64,000 nt of DNA from Halomonas salipaludis (GCF_002286975.1 NZ_NSKB01000004.1:248001-312000), one strand, 5' to 3'. Shown: positions 25,870 through 35,327, counted from the stretch's first letter. The notes: generated by a model from the letters alone, not told the origin. A program made the numbers and translations.

Positions 25870-26724
25870 TTAGTGGCCGGTGGTGGTATCGTGCTTGGCG
25901 AGCAGTTCGCCGAGCTTGCGGTCGAGGCGCGCCTCCTTCTCCTGCTGGGCCTGGCGCTGCGCCTTCTGGGCCTTGCGCGAGCGGTTCTGGGCGCGCAGCT
26001 CGTCGAGCTGGCGGCGCGCATAGCGCGCCTCGCCATCGCTCACCTCGCCGGCCGCCTCGCCGTCGAGGCCGACGCGCTCGGCACCGGCACGCACCGCCTT
26101 GAGGTAGCGCGGCAGGTGCACGTAACAGGCCAGGGCGCGGCGTACCAGCTTGTCGGGCCACGGCTCGCGGACCACCAGATCCTCGTGGATGCCCACCTTG
26201 AGCGGCCGGGTGTGGCCCTTGAAGAAGGTCTGCGGATAACGCGCATACCATTCGTCGAGCAGCGCCTGAGGCGACGGCGCCTCGCCGATCGGCAGGCGGC
26301 TCTGGGGCTCCTGCTGATCCACTGAGGGTTCGCTGGAAGGCGTTGGCGCGGCGGCAGGCGTCTTGGCGGCCGGCTCTGGCGCCTTGCTGGGCGGCTTCGC
26401 CGCCAGCGCAGGTGACGCCGAGGAAGATGACCCAGCAGCGGGCGTATCGCCGGCCGACTCATGATGCCGAGCGGCGAAGCGCGGGCGGCGCGACATCAGC
26501 GCGGCCAGCCCCTGGCTGCGCGGGCTGGCGGCGGGCTCGCGGGCCTCGGCCTCCTGCCGCAGGCGCCGGTTCTCGGCCTCGAGCTCGGCCAGGCGCCGCT
26601 CGAGGTCGGCAATGGTGGTGTGCGCCTCGCGCAGTGCCGCCAGGCCATGCTCGGCGCGCTGCTCCAGGGCGCTGAGCAGTGCCGTGGTGTGATCGTCGTT
26701 CAAGGCGTCGCCCTCCATGCGCAT
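25870..26724 (-). CDS. ProQ/FinO-domain RNA-binding protein with N-terminal coiled coil
   Basis: The 284-residue protein has three parts. A coiled coil covers about residues 15-62 (IADLERRLAELEAENRRLRQ). An Ala/Pro/Ser-rich linker spans about 65-145. A ProQ/FinO domain spans about 151-245 (ALLDEWYARYPQTFFKGHTRPLKVGI, then EDLV, LPRYLKAVRAGAERVGLDG), which aligns with E. coli ProQ's RPLKIGIFQDLV and WRYLYGVKPGATRVDLDG. A basic helical tail follows. ProQ-family proteins bind structured RNA 3' ends and stabilise or pair small RNAs. The E. coli protein has its FinO domain first and a Tudor-like tail; here the domain is C-terminal, the Tudor part is absent, and a coiled coil could drive oligomerisation. 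It stands alone on the minus strand. Confidence 0.85.
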   Translation of the reverse strand: MRMEGDALNDDHTTALLSALEQRAEHGLAALREAHTTIADLERRLAELEAENRRLRQEAEAREPAASPRSQGLAALMSRRPRFAARHHESAGDTPAAGSSSSASPALAAKPPSKAPEPAAKTPAAAPTPSSEPSVDQQEPQSRLPIGEAPSPQALLDEWYARYPQTFFKGHTRPLKVGIHEDLVVREPWPDKLVRRALACYVHLPRYLKAVRAGAERVGLDGEAAGEVSDGEARYARRQLDELRAQNRSRKAQKAQRQAQQEKEARLDRKLGELLAKHDTTTGH

Positions 26725-26918
26725 CTCACGTGATCATAGCCTCAAGTGTGTGCCAGCTTTGGCGTTCTGACAATGCGGCGCGATAGAGCGGCACCACACA
26801 GACCGAGCCACCGACTTATTACCGCTTTTGCCTGATATGCCGGAGCCTGTACCCGCTCGGGGCTGATCCGTCGACAGGCCTACGAGGAGGCGCTGTAAAC
26901 CCGTCCCTGGGCGCTATC

Positions 26919-26938
26919 TTGCGCCATCCATGGCGCAA
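26919..26938. repeat. 20-bp palindrome, possible dispersed intergenic repeat
   Basis: TTGCGCCAT and its complement flank CC (26919-26938). It lies in the 305-bp spacer between the ProQ-like gene and folA, after a stretch (about 26865-26918) with a related CCGTCCCTGGGCGC element. Such nested near-palindromes often recur in genomes of this group; recurrence cannot be tested here. Nothing else gene-like was seen in 26725-27029. Confidence 0.45.
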
Positions 26939-26956
26939 ACCTCCTCTTCGGCCTAT

Positions 26957-27003
26957 CCCCGGCGCCCCTCGCTAGAGGCAATTGCCATACGCGGGCGCCG
27001 GGG
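26957..27003 (-). terminator. Long-stem hairpin downstream of folA
   Basis: Arms 26957-26967 (CCCCGGCGCCC) and 26993-27003 pair over 11 bp with a 25-base loop that includes smaller repeats. It starts 27 bases after the folA stop on the minus strand. No U-tract follows, so intrinsic termination would be weak. Confidence 0.45.
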
Positions 27004-27029
27004 TAGTCCCGAGCGGCACTGCCAATGGC

Positions 27030-27575
27030 TCAGTCGGGCGCTGCCCCACCCTCGCGACGCCGATACTCGACGAACGCATAGGCCGGCTGGCCATCGCGCG
27101 GCGAGCCAGGCACCCGCTGGTACTCCTGCCAGTCGTCGGCTCCCAACTCCGGGAAGCGCGCGTCGCCCTCCACCTCGAGCGCCACCTCGGTGAGGTAGAG
27201 GCGTGCGGCGTAGGGCATGGCCTGGGCGTAGATCTGCCCGCCGCCCATCACCATGATCTCCTCCACCCCGTCGATGATCGCCTGCTGATCGGCGAGATCC
27301 AGGGCACTTTCGATATCGTGGCAGACCCGCACGCCGGGGTGCTCGAAGGCGGTGTCGCGCGTCACGACGATATTGAGCCGCCCCGGTAGCGGCTTGCCGA
27401 TGGAGGCAAACGTCTTGCGCCCCATCACCAGTGGCTTGCCCTGGGTCATGGCCTTGAAGAACTTGAGGTCCTCCGGCAGGTACCAGGGCAGTTGATTGTC
27501 GACGCCGATCACCCGGTTGCGCGCCATGGCGGCGATCATCGCCACCGGGACGACTGTTTCCAAGCGCTCGCTCAT
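27030..27575 (-). CDS. folA: Dihydrofolate reductase
   Basis: The 181-residue cytosolic enzyme reduces dihydrofolate to tetrahydrofolate with NADPH. Family landmarks are [27 protein letters not shown] (substrate acidic residue in the LPEDL region), [16 protein letters not shown] (NADPH site) and [23 protein letters not shown]. It is slightly longer than the E. coli enzyme, mainly at the C-terminus. Its ATG overlaps the thyA stop by 4 bases (ATGA), so the two genes are translationally coupled; ThyA produces the dihydrofolate that FolA recycles. Confidence 0.95.
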   Translation of the reverse strand: MSERLETVVPVAMIAAMARNRVIGVDNQLPWYLPEDLKFFKAMTQGKPLVMGRKTFASIGKPLPGRLNIVVTRDTAFEHPGVRVCHDIESALDLADQQAIIDGVEEIMVMGGGQIYAQAMPYAARLYLTEVALEVEGDARFPELGADDWQEYQRVPGSPRDGQPAYAFVEYRRREGGAAPD

Positions 27576-28426
27576 ACCGCCACCTCGGCCTTGATATGCG
27601 GGTGCGGGTCGTAACCCTCGATGGCGATGTCCTCGAAGCGGAAGGCAAACAGATCGCTCACTTCGGGGTTGAGGACAAGACGCGGCACCGGGCGCGGCGT
27701 GCGCGACAGCTGCAGCTCGGCCTGCTCGAGATGGTTGGCATACAGATGGGCATCACCCAGGGTGTGGACGAACTCTCCCGGCTCGAGGCCGGCCACCTGC
27801 GCCACCATGCAGGTCAGCAGCGCATAGCTGGCGATATTGAACGGCACGCCGAGGAAGATATCGGCACTACGCTGGTAGAGCTGGCAGGAGAGCCGCCCCT
27901 CGGCGACGTAGAACTGGAACAGCGCGTGGCACGGCGGCAGCGCCATCTCGTCGACCAGCGCCGGGTTCCAGGCCGAGACGATCAGCCGCCGCGAATCCGG
28001 GTTACGCTTTATCTGCTCGACCACCTGGCGAATCTGGTCGACGTGGCCGCCATCCGGGCGCGGCCAGCTGCGCCACTGGTAGCCGTAGACCGGCCCCAGG
28101 TCACCGTTGTCATCGGCCCACTCGTCCCAGATGCGCACCCCATTCTCCTTGAGGTAGCGGATATTGGTGTCGCCGGAGAGAAACCACAGCAGCTCGTGGA
28201 TGATCGAGCGCAGATGCAGCTTCTTGGTGGTCACCAGCGGAAAGCCGCGCGCCAGGTCGAAGCGCATCTGGTGGCCGAACACACTGCGCGTGCCCACCCC
28301 GGTGCGGTCGTGCTTGGCCACGCCCTGGGCCAGCACATGGCGCATCAGGTCCAGGTAAGGCTGCTCGAGCGCCGGCGCATCAGCCGCCGACCGTTCAGCA
28401 TCATGGTATTGAGGAGACTGTGTCAC
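27572..28426 (-). CDS. thyA: Thymidylate synthase
   Basis: The 284-residue enzyme methylates dUMP to dTMP with methylene-tetrahydrofolate. Catalytic Cys166 lies in [12 protein letters not shown], with the dUMP-binding [10 protein letters not shown] and [20 protein letters not shown] segments intact. The start is a GTG at 28426, because the next in-frame Met (residue 28) is inside the fold; the N-terminal extension of about 15 residues is unlike E. coli. It lies 78 bp after lgt and overlaps folA by 4 bases. Confidence 0.95.
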   Translation of the reverse strand: MTQSPQYHDAERSAADAPALEQPYLDLMRHVLAQGVAKHDRTGVGTRSVFGHQMRFDLARGFPLVTTKKLHLRSIIHELLWFLSGDTNIRYLKENGVRIWDEWADDNGDLGPVYGYQWRSWPRPDGGHVDQIRQVVEQIKRNPDSRRLIVSAWNPALVDEMALPPCHALFQFYVAEGRLSCQLYQRSADIFLGVPFNIASYALLTCMVAQVAGLEPGEFVHTLGDAHLYANHLEQAELQLSRTPRPVPRLVLNPEVSDLFAFRFEDIAIEGYDPHPHIKAEVAV

Positions 28427-28504
28427 ACGCTTGCCATCTTGAGACTCATGATCGTGAAAAGGCCGGATAGCCTCGGGCGCCCGGCGTTGAATATCGCAGC
28501 CGTG

Positions 28505-29296
28505 CTAGCCCGGCAGGCGCTGGTCCACCGGCTGGCGCCGCGACCAGCCGATCAGCGCCGCACCGGCCAGTATCATCGGCAGCGTCAGCAGCATGCCCAT
28601 GGTCACCCAGCCGAAGGCGATGAAGCCGATGTGGGCGTCGGGCAGGCGCACGAACTCCACCGCAAAACGGAACATGCCATACAACATCAGGAACAGCCCA
28701 GAGATCAAGCCACGCTGGCGCGGCGTGGCCGACACCGCCCACAGCACCGCAAACAGCACCAGGCCCTCGAGCAGCGCCTCGTAGAGCGCCGAGGGGTGCC
28801 GCGGCTCCGGCCCCATCCCGGGAAACGGCATGCCCCAGGGCAACTCGGTGACACGCCCCGGCAGCTCGCGGTTGATGAAGTTGCCGATGCGCCCGGCACC
28901 CAGGCCAATGGGTACCAGCGGGGCAATGAAGTCGGTCAGGGTAAAGAATGCCAGGCGCTTCTTGCGGGCGAAATAGAGCGCCGCCAGCAATACCCCGATC
29001 AGGCCGCCGTGGAAACTCATGCCGCCGTCCCAGACCTGGAACAGCCACAGCGGATTGTCGATCAGCCGGCCCATGCCGTAGAACAGCGCATAGCCGAGGC
29101 GGCCACCCGCCACCACGCCGATGGCGCAGTAGAACAGCAGGTCGCCGATATCGTCGCGGGTCAGGCCGAGCCGCGACGCGCGCCGGCAGCCCAGCCACCA
29201 GGCGGCCACGAAGCCGATCACGTACATCAGGCCGTACCAGTGAATACTAAGCGGCCCAAGGGAGATGGCGACCGGGTCGATATCGGGATAGTTCAT
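28505..29296 (-). CDS. lgt: Prolipoprotein diacylglyceryl transferase
   Basis: The 263-residue inner-membrane enzyme transfers diacylglycerol from phosphatidylglycerol to the lipobox cysteine of prolipoproteins. Several hydrophobic segments and the Lgt signature [28 protein letters not shown] are clear, as are [11 protein letters not shown] and [13 protein letters not shown], family hallmarks. Length is normal. AGGACG lies upstream of the ATG. The lgt-thyA-folA order is common in gammaproteobacteria. Confidence 0.95.
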   Translation of the reverse strand: MNYPDIDPVAISLGPLSIHWYGLMYVIGFVAAWWLGCRRASRLGLTRDDIGDLLFYCAIGVVAGGRLGYALFYGMGRLIDNPLWLFQVWDGGMSFHGGLIGVLLAALYFARKKRLAFFTLTDFIAPLVPIGLGAGRIGNFINRELPGRVTELPWGMPFPGMGPEPRHPSALYEALLEGLVLFAVLWAVSATPRQRGLISGLFLMLYGMFRFAVEFVRLPDAHIGFIAFGWVTMGMLLTLPMILAGAALIGWSRRQPVDQRLPG

Positions 29297-29375
29297 CTAG
29301 CGTCCTGCTCGTGAAGAGAAAGGCATTAGGCGCCGTGCGAAAACTGCCTGCGCTCGGCGACGTTTCGTACACAGC

Positions 29376-30767
29376 CTAGGCATCGGCGGCCAGCCAGCGG
29401 CGTACCAGGTCAACCAGCGCCTGGGGACGATACGGCTTGGCGAGGTAATCGTCCATGCCGGCGTCGAAGAAACGCTGGCGATCGCTGTCGCTGGCGTTGG
29501 CGGTCAGCGCCACCAGCACGCTGCGCTGCGCCTGCTCCGCGCTGCGCCAGCGGCGACTGGTCTCGACGCCGTCGAGCCCCTGCATGTAGATGTCCATGAA
29601 CACCAGGTCGTAGCACTGCTGCTCGCGCAGGCGCAGCGCCTCTTCACCGTCGCGGGCCGTATCCACGCGCATGCCTTCGGCTTCCAGCACCTGGCGCGCC
29701 AACATGGTGTTGACCGGCCCGTCGTCGACGATCAGCACCCGCGGCACCTGAGAGGATAGCGCCTCGTCGCGCCGAGCGGTCGGCGTCTGGCGCGAAGCCG
29801 CAGCACGCGTCGCCCCCGCGGCACCCAGGGCTTGCGGCTCCTCCACCAGATTGGTGACCAGGGTTTCCAGGTCGGCGAGTTGCTCCAGCAAGCGCGGCGT
29901 CGGCTGCCCGGGTGCTTGCAGCGTATGCATCAGCTCGCCCAGCTCCTTCTGCAGCACTTGCAGGTAACGGCTCTTGAGGCGCGACTCCTCGCGTGCCCGA
30001 TCCCGCGACAGCATCAGCTGCGCGAGCTGCTGCTGCTGGTCGACGATATCCTCGAGCAGCCCCATGCAGTGGCCGTGGCCATCGTCCAGTGACAGCAGGC
30101 GGAAGGTACGATAGCCGCCCTGGCTGTCACTGATGCGCACCACCTCGGCTGTCTGGCCACCCGCCTCGGCAGCGCCATCGGCCCGAATCAGATAGCTCAG
30201 CTCCAGGCCCCGCAGTTCGCCAAGACTGCGCCCGACCAGCTGCTCGAAGACGCCGTTGGCCTCGACCAGCTTGCCCTCGCGGGTAATGAAAGTGGGCAGC
30301 GGTAGCCGTCCCAGCATGGTGGCAAAACGCGGTCGCTCGGCAACCCGCCCCATCAGGGTTTCGAGGGCATCCAACAGCCGCTCGAGGCGCCGCACCGGCC
30401 CCTCGCCGGCGCCGGCGAAGGGCAGCACCCGCTCGCTCTTGAGCCAGGTGGGCAGGTCGCCGTGAATGATCCCCAGCAGCCGCTCGAGGCGCTCGTAGGA
30501 GACGCCCAGGGCATCTTCCCACTGCTGCAGACGCTGACGTAGCATCAACAGAAAGGTCGCCACGCTGAGGCTGGTGCCCAGCGCCAGGGCCAGCAGCAGC
30601 CAGCTGAGGTTGTGCCAGCTGCCGGTGTTTTGTCCATTCGTCTGCCAGATCAATAGCCAGGCCAGCAGGCACAGCAGCATAAGCCCCAGCTGCGTCGTGA
30701 GTAGCGGCCATAGCAATGGCCAGATCACGCGCTGCCAGAGGCTATCGGTGGCTTTGTCGACTCGCAT
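29376..30767 (-). CDS. Membrane PAS-receiver protein lacking a histidine-kinase catalytic domain
   Basis: The 463-residue protein has two N-terminal membrane segments (about 22-42 and 54-74), a PAS domain (about 145-250; RLPLPTFITREGKLVEANGVFEQLVG) and a helical region. A C-terminal receiver domain (about 345-460) has phospho-acceptor D392 (LVFMDIYMQG), T422 and K444. Where hybrid kinases carry a dimerisation helix with the phospho-histidine (KSRFLAxxSHE), this has KSRYLQVLQKELGELMHTL, and no HATPase domain follows. It therefore resembles a hybrid kinase that lost its kinase core, leaving sensor and receiver. It lies between lgt and ptsP. Output and phosphodonor are unknown. Confidence 0.8.
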   Translation of the reverse strand: MRVDKATDSLWQRVIWPLLWPLLTTQLGLMLLCLLAWLLIWQTNGQNTGSWHNLSWLLLALALGTSLSVATFLLMLRQRLQQWEDALGVSYERLERLLGIIHGDLPTWLKSERVLPFAGAGEGPVRRLERLLDALETLMGRVAERPRFATMLGRLPLPTFITREGKLVEANGVFEQLVGRSLGELRGLELSYLIRADGAAEAGGQTAEVVRISDSQGGYRTFRLLSLDDGHGHCMGLLEDIVDQQQQLAQLMLSRDRAREESRLKSRYLQVLQKELGELMHTLQAPGQPTPRLLEQLADLETLVTNLVEEPQALGAAGATRAAASRQTPTARRDEALSSQVPRVLIVDDGPVNTMLARQVLEAEGMRVDTARDGEEALRLREQQCYDLVFMDIYMQGLDGVETSRRWRSAEQAQRSVLVALTANASDSDRQRFFDAGMDDYLAKPYRPQALVDLVRRWLAADA

Positions 30768-30878
30768 TCTCGTCCCTGTGAACCGTCGAAGGGCCTAAAG
30801 TGTACGAAAATGTGCGGCGCCTGTCATGGCGGCCCGGCGGCGCTTGGTGACGGCGTGGCCGCGCGGTATGGTAGCGCC

Positions 30879-31655
30879 ATGTGCCTGATCGCTTTCGCCT
30901 TTCATCCCGGCAGCCGAGTGCCGCTGCGGCTCGTCGCCAACCGCGACGAACGCCACTCCCGGCCCAGCGCAGCGCTGGCTCGCTGGCGCGACACCCCCGC
31001 CATCATCGGCGGGCGCGACCTGGTGGCCGGCGGCAGCTGGCTGGCGGTGCACAGCGGTGGACGCATGGCGGCCATCACCAATGTCCGCGACCCGGGCATC
31101 CAGGTCGCCGCCGCGGCGCCCAGTCGCGGCGAGCTGGTGCGCCAAGCGCTGCTCAGCGACGATCTGCCGCGCTGGCTTGCCGGGCTCGCCGAGGGCGAGG
31201 CGTGGCGCTACAGCGGATTCAACCTGCTGGCGGGCGACGCTCGGCAACTTTGGCACCTGCATCGTGGCCGCGAGCGCCTGGCACTGCAGTCACTCCCTCC
31301 CGGCCACTACGGGCTGTCGAATGCCGACCTGGACACCCCCTGGCCGAAGCTCGAACTGGCCAAGGCCGGCCTTGCCGAGAGTCTCGTCGCCCAGCGCTGG
31401 CCCGACGCGGCGCTGGCAACGATGGCCGACAGCCAGGAGGTCGAGGACCCTCGCACCCTGCCGGACACCGGCGTCGGCGAGACCCTCGAGCGCTTCCTGT
31501 CGCCGCCCTTCATCGTCGGTGAGGAGTACGGCACCCGCGCCACCAGCTGGCTGAGCTGGCACGCCGACGGCCGACTCAAGTTCGGCGAACGCCGCTTCGG
31601 CCCGGGCGGCATGCCCGCCGGCGAAACGACTGAACGCCTACTCCTCGGCACCTGA
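30879..31655 (+). CDS. NRDE-family protein (TANGO2-like)
   Basis: The 258-residue product begins MCLIAFAFHPGSRVPLRLVANRDE. Cys2 and the NRDE motif are the family signature, followed by IIGGRDLVAGGSWLAVHSGGRMAAITNVRD. The ATG at 30879 is used because the family starts with M-C; an in-frame ATG 69 bases upstream also has M-C but lacks family sequence. NRDE proteins have an Ntn-hydrolase-like fold with Cys2 as possible nucleophile; human TANGO2 is linked to haem and lipid handling, while bacterial roles are poorly known. It is divergent from the PAS-receiver gene and convergent with ptsP. Confidence 0.85.
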   Translation: MCLIAFAFHPGSRVPLRLVANRDERHSRPSAALARWRDTPAIIGGRDLVAGGSWLAVHSGGRMAAITNVRDPGIQVAAAAPSRGELVRQALLSDDLPRWLAGLAEGEAWRYSGFNLLAGDARQLWHLHRGRERLALQSLPPGHYGLSNADLDTPWPKLELAKAGLAESLVAQRWPDAALATMADSQEVEDPRTLPDTGVGETLERFLSPPFIVGEEYGTRATSWLSWHADGRLKFGERRFGPGGMPAGETTERLLLGT

Positions 31656-31672
31656 TGCCCGCAGCCCGCAGC

Positions 31673-33934
31673 CTAATCCCGCGGCGGGAGCAGATGCGCC
31701 AATTGCCACTCGCCCAGCCGGGCGGCCAGGTGTGCGCGCACCTTGGCCGGCGACTCCAGCGCCAGCGTCTCGCTGACCAGCGACTGCGCCGCCGGCAGCG
31801 GCACGCGGCGGATCGCCGCCCGCACCCGCGGTAGGCTCGGCGCGTTCATCGACAGCGCATCGAAGCCCATGCCCATCAGCAGCAGCGCCCCGGCCGGGTC
31901 CCCGGCCAGCTCGCCGCACACCGAGACCGGCATCTGCAGTGCCGCCGACTCCTTGGCGAGTCGCTCCAGCGCGGCGAGCACCGCCGGATGGCAGGCATCA
32001 TAGAGCTCGGCGACGCGCGGATTGTTACGGTCCACGGCCAGCAGGTACTGGGTCAGGTCGTTGCTGCCCACCGAGAAGAAGTCGGCCCGCTCAGCCAGCG
32101 CGGCAAGCTGGTAGAGCGTCGCCGGGACCTCGAGCATCACGCCGACCTTGGGCCGCGGCACCTTGACGCCCTCCTCGGCGATCTCCTCCAAGGCACGGTC
32201 GAGCAGGCGTAGTGCAGCGTCGACTTCGTCGACGTTGGTGACCATGGGCAGCAATACCTGCAGGTTATCGAGCCCCTCGGAGGCCTTGAGCATGGCGCGC
32301 AGCTGCACCATCAGCACTTCGGGATGGTCGAGGGTCACGCGGATGCCGCGCCAGCCGAGGAAGGGGTTGGCTTCGTCGATGGGAAAGTACGGCAGGTCCT
32401 TGTCGCCGCCGATATCCAGGGTACGCATCACCACCGGCAGCGGCGCGAAGCTCTCGAGCTGGTCGCGGTAGAGGCGAATCTGCTCCTGCTCACCGGGGAA
32501 GCGCTCGGTGATCATGAACGGTACTTCGGTGCGGTACAGCCCCACCCCGCTGATGCGCGGCTTGAGCGAGGCTACCGCGTCCACCGCCAGGCCGGTGTTG
32601 ACCATCAGCGGCATGGCGTAGCCGTCGGGAGTCTCGCTGGGCAGGTCCTGCTCGTGCTCGAGCACCGCCGTCAGCGCGTCTTCCTCGGCGATCAGCGCAC
32701 GGTAGTGGCTCTCCAGCTCGGCGCCGGGGCGTACGAACAGGCGCCCGCGATGACCGTCGAGCACCACCTTGGTGCCATTGAGGCGCGGCAGCGGCAGATC
32801 GACCATGCCCAGCACGGTGGGGATGCCCATGGCCCGGGCCAGGATCGCCACGTGGGAGGTGCTCGAGCCGCGCACCGAGACCAGCCCAGCGAGCTTGTCG
32901 CGGGGCACTTCGCCAAGCGTTGCCACGCTGATCTCGTCGCCGACCAGCACGGTGCGCTCGGCGAAGGTGTCAGGGGTCTGCGGCGACTCTTCCTGCAGAT
33001 GCGCCAGCACCCGCCGCCCCAGGTCGCGGATATCCGCGGCGCGCTCGCGCAGGTAGTTGTCGTCGACCCGCTCCAGATACTGCACGTGACGGCGTACCAC
33101 ATCGGCCAGAGCGCCGGGAGCCCACTGGCCCTCGCGGATGCGTTTCACGACCTCCTGACCCAGCGCCGCCTCGCTGAGCATCTCCTGGTAGACCTCGAAC
33201 AGCGCCAGCTCCTGGGCGCTGATACGGCTGGCCAGGCGCTCGCCGGCGGCGCGAATCTCGTCGCGCACCCGGTAGATGGCGTCCTTGAGGCGCTTGATCT
33301 CGTAGTCGACGTCGGTGGGAACCAGGTCGGGCACGTTGTCGAGATCGGCCGGCGGCGAGATCACCAGCGCCTCGCCGATGACCATGCCCGGCGAGGCCGC
33401 GACCCCGGTGAACATCGCCTGGCCATCGCCGCGGCTGGCACGCGTCAGCCCGCCGGTGGCCAGCGCATGGGCCAGCACGCCGGCCAACTGCGCGGCCATG
33501 GTCACCAGGAAGGCTTCGTCACCCTCGTCGAAACGTCGCTTGTCCTGCTGCTGCACCACCAGTACGCCGAGCATGCGCCGCTGGTGGATGATCGGCACAC
33601 CGAGAAAGCTCGAGTAGCGCTCCTCGCCGGTCTCCTCGAAATAGCGGAACAGCGGATGGCTGGGCGCATCCTCGAGGTTGAGCGGCTCCTCGCGCTGGCC
33701 GACCAGGCCCACCAGGCCCTCGCCAAGGCGTAGTGATACCTGGCCCACGGCGCGGCTGTGCAGGCCGATGGTGTCGTTGAGCACCAGCCGCTGCTGGTCG
33801 GTGTCGAACAGGTAGAAGGAGCACACATCGGTGCGCATCGCCTTGCGAATGCGGCGCACCATGGTCGACAGCGCAGCTTCCAGCGTGCGGGCGCTGTTGA
33901 CCTCCTGGACAATGCGGCGAAGGACATCGAGCAT
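31673..33934 (-). CDS. ptsP: Phosphoenolpyruvate-protein phosphotransferase of the nitrogen PTS (EI-Ntr)
   Basis: The 753-residue protein has an N-terminal GAF domain (about 1-155; MLDVLRRIVQEVNSARTLEAAL) followed by the enzyme I fold. The phospho-histidine is in GSSTSHVAILARAMGIPTVLG, and PEP binding is shown by LLPMVTNVDEVD, VGVMLEVPATLYQLAALAERADFFSVGSND split over two loops, and the Cys of VSVCGELAGDP. It takes phosphate from PEP to start the regulatory NPr/EIIA-Ntr relay. GAF domains in EI-Ntr sense glutamine and oxoglutarate. It follows rppH by 54 bases on the same strand, a conserved order. Confidence 0.95.
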   Translation of the reverse strand: MLDVLRRIVQEVNSARTLEAALSTMVRRIRKAMRTDVCSFYLFDTDQQRLVLNDTIGLHSRAVGQVSLRLGEGLVGLVGQREEPLNLEDAPSHPLFRYFEETGEERYSSFLGVPIIHQRRMLGVLVVQQQDKRRFDEGDEAFLVTMAAQLAGVLAHALATGGLTRASRGDGQAMFTGVAASPGMVIGEALVISPPADLDNVPDLVPTDVDYEIKRLKDAIYRVRDEIRAAGERLASRISAQELALFEVYQEMLSEAALGQEVVKRIREGQWAPGALADVVRRHVQYLERVDDNYLRERAADIRDLGRRVLAHLQEESPQTPDTFAERTVLVGDEISVATLGEVPRDKLAGLVSVRGSSTSHVAILARAMGIPTVLGMVDLPLPRLNGTKVVLDGHRGRLFVRPGAELESHYRALIAEEDALTAVLEHEQDLPSETPDGYAMPLMVNTGLAVDAVASLKPRISGVGLYRTEVPFMITERFPGEQEQIRLYRDQLESFAPLPVVMRTLDIGGDKDLPYFPIDEANPFLGWRGIRVTLDHPEVLMVQLRAMLKASEGLDNLQVLLPMVTNVDEVDAALRLLDRALEEIAEEGVKVPRPKVGVMLEVPATLYQLAALAERADFFSVGSNDLTQYLLAVDRNNPRVAELYDACHPAVLAALERLAKESAALQMPVSVCGELAGDPAGALLLMGMGFDALSMNAPSLPRVRAAIRRVPLPAAQSLVSETLALESPAKVRAHLAARLGEWQLAHLLPPRD

Positions 33935-33988
33935 AAGCGTTCTTCTTATGGGGCCCCGCGGGGCCTGAATGTCGTGCCGCTGGCGGGG

Positions 33989-34480
33989 TCAGCCTTCACC
34001 CAACGCCAACCGCTGCGCGCGAGGAGCCAGCTCGCGCAGCGCGCGGCGATAGACCTCCCGCTTGAAGGGCACCACCTGGCCCAGTGGATACCAGTAGCTG
34101 ACCCAGCGCCAGCCGTCGAATTCCGGTTTGGCGGTGGTGTCCACGCAGATTTGGCTATCCTGACAGCGAATCTGCAATAGAAACCACTTCTGTTTCTGGC
34201 CGATGCATACCGGCCGCGAATGCGTTCTTATCATGCGTCGTGGCAGACGATAGCGCAGCCACCCCCGGGTACAGGCCAGCACGTCGACATCGGCAGAGGT
34301 CAAGCCGATCTCTTCTTCCAGCTCGCGATACAGTGCCTGCTGCGGTGTCTCTTCAGCCTTGATGCCTCCCTGGGGAAACTGCCACGCATTCTGTCCCACC
34401 CGACGCGCCCAAAGCAGCTGGCCCTCGCGGTTGGCAATGATGATGCCAACGTTGGGGCGGAAGCCGTCAGCGTCGATCAC
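33989..34480 (-). CDS. rppH: RNA pyrophosphohydrolase
   Basis: The 163-residue Nudix enzyme removes pyrophosphate from 5' ends of mRNA and starts RNase E-dependent decay. The Nudix box [22 protein letters not shown] is intact, and the N-terminus [26 protein letters not shown] aligns with E. coli IDDDGYRPNVGIVICN. The frame is open to a GTG at 34489, but the GTG at 34480 matches the family start and has AAGGTG six bases upstream. It precedes ptsP on the minus strand and is divergent from the HAD phosphatase gene, the arrangement known from pseudomonads. Confidence 0.93.
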   Translation of the reverse strand: MIDADGFRPNVGIIIANREGQLLWARRVGQNAWQFPQGGIKAEETPQQALYRELEEEIGLTSADVDVLACTRGWLRYRLPRRMIRTHSRPVCIGQKQKWFLLQIRCQDSQICVDTTAKPEFDGWRWVSYWYPLGQVVPFKREVYRRALRELAPRAQRLALGEG

Positions 34481-34628
34481 GGACGTCACCTTATGAATCC
34501 ACTATTGCCGCCATTCTTCCACAAAGCCGGAAAGCCCATCAATACGCTTGCCGCGCCCGGCATTGTTGCCGGGCCGCCAACTCTGCAATAATCGGCGGCT
34601 GTTTTGTCCCTCACCCTAGGAGCGCGCC

Positions 34629-35282
34629 TTGAGTCTGGCCATCTTCGATCTCGACAATACCTTGCTTGGCATCGACAGCGATCACGCCTGGGGCGAATTT
34701 CTGCTCGAGCAGGGCGCCGTGGATCCGGTGAGCTACCGCGAGGCCAACGAGCGCTTCATGCGCGACTATGACGCCGGCACCCTGGATATCCACGCCTTTC
34801 TCGAGGTCGCGCTGAAACCGCTGGCCGACAACACCCCGGAGCAGCTCGCCGCCTGGCATCAGCAGTTCATGGCCAGCAAGATCGAGCCGAACATCCTGGC
34901 CAAGGGCGAGGAGCTGCTGGCGCGCCACCGCACCCGCGGCGACACCCTGCTGATCATTACCGCCACCAACCGCTTCATCACCGGACCGATCGCCGAACGC
35001 CTCGGCGTCGACCACCTGATCGCCGTGGAGCCGGAAATCGTCGACGGCCGCTACACCGGCCGCGTCGCGGGCACCCCCAGTTACCGTGAGGGCAAGGTCG
35101 AGCGCCTCGAGGCGTGGCTCGCCCACACCGACCTGACGCTGGATGGCGCCTGGTTCTACAGCGATTCGCACAATGACCTGGCACTGCTGGAGCAGGTCGA
35201 CCACCCGGTGGCAGTGGACCCCGATGATACCCTGCACGAGATCGCCCAGGCGCGGAACTGGCGGATCATGAGCCTGCGCTGA
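34629..35282 (+). CDS. HAD superfamily subfamily IB hydrolase (phosphoserine-phosphatase-like)
   Basis: The 217-residue protein carries HAD motif I FDLDNT (nucleophile Asp near residue 7), a cap region (about 15-85), motif II in LLIITATNRF, motif III Lys in YREGKVERL, and motif IV in FYSDSHNDLALLE. The start is a TTG at 34629 with AGGAG six bases upstream. It is monocistronic with its own terminator. Relatives sit next to rppH-ptsP in Pseudomonas; the natural phosphoester substrate is not evident from sequence. Confidence 0.88.
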   Translation: MSLAIFDLDNTLLGIDSDHAWGEFLLEQGAVDPVSYREANERFMRDYDAGTLDIHAFLEVALKPLADNTPEQLAAWHQQFMASKIEPNILAKGEELLARHRTRGDTLLIITATNRFITGPIAERLGVDHLIAVEPEIVDGRYTGRVAGTPSYREGKVERLEAWLAHTDLTLDGAWFYSDSHNDLALLEQVDHPVAVDPDDTLHEIAQARNWRIMSLR

Positions 35283-35327
35283 AGAGAGCCGAGCGCCACC
35301 CGCAAGACTACGACCAACGTATTATAT

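Noticed and set aside
26953-27648. 231-codon minus-strand frame overlapping folA
   Set aside because: Out of frame with folA and thyA, which are both complete and coupled by an ATGA overlap.
27596-29314. 572-codon plus-strand open frame opposite thyA and lgt
   Set aside because: The opposite strand encodes two textbook enzymes with intact motifs; this frame is a high-GC shadow rich in Arg, His and Gln.
32324-33733. 469-codon plus-strand open frame opposite ptsP
   Set aside because: Shadow of the ptsP frame; no recognisable domain and His/Gln/Gly-rich composition.
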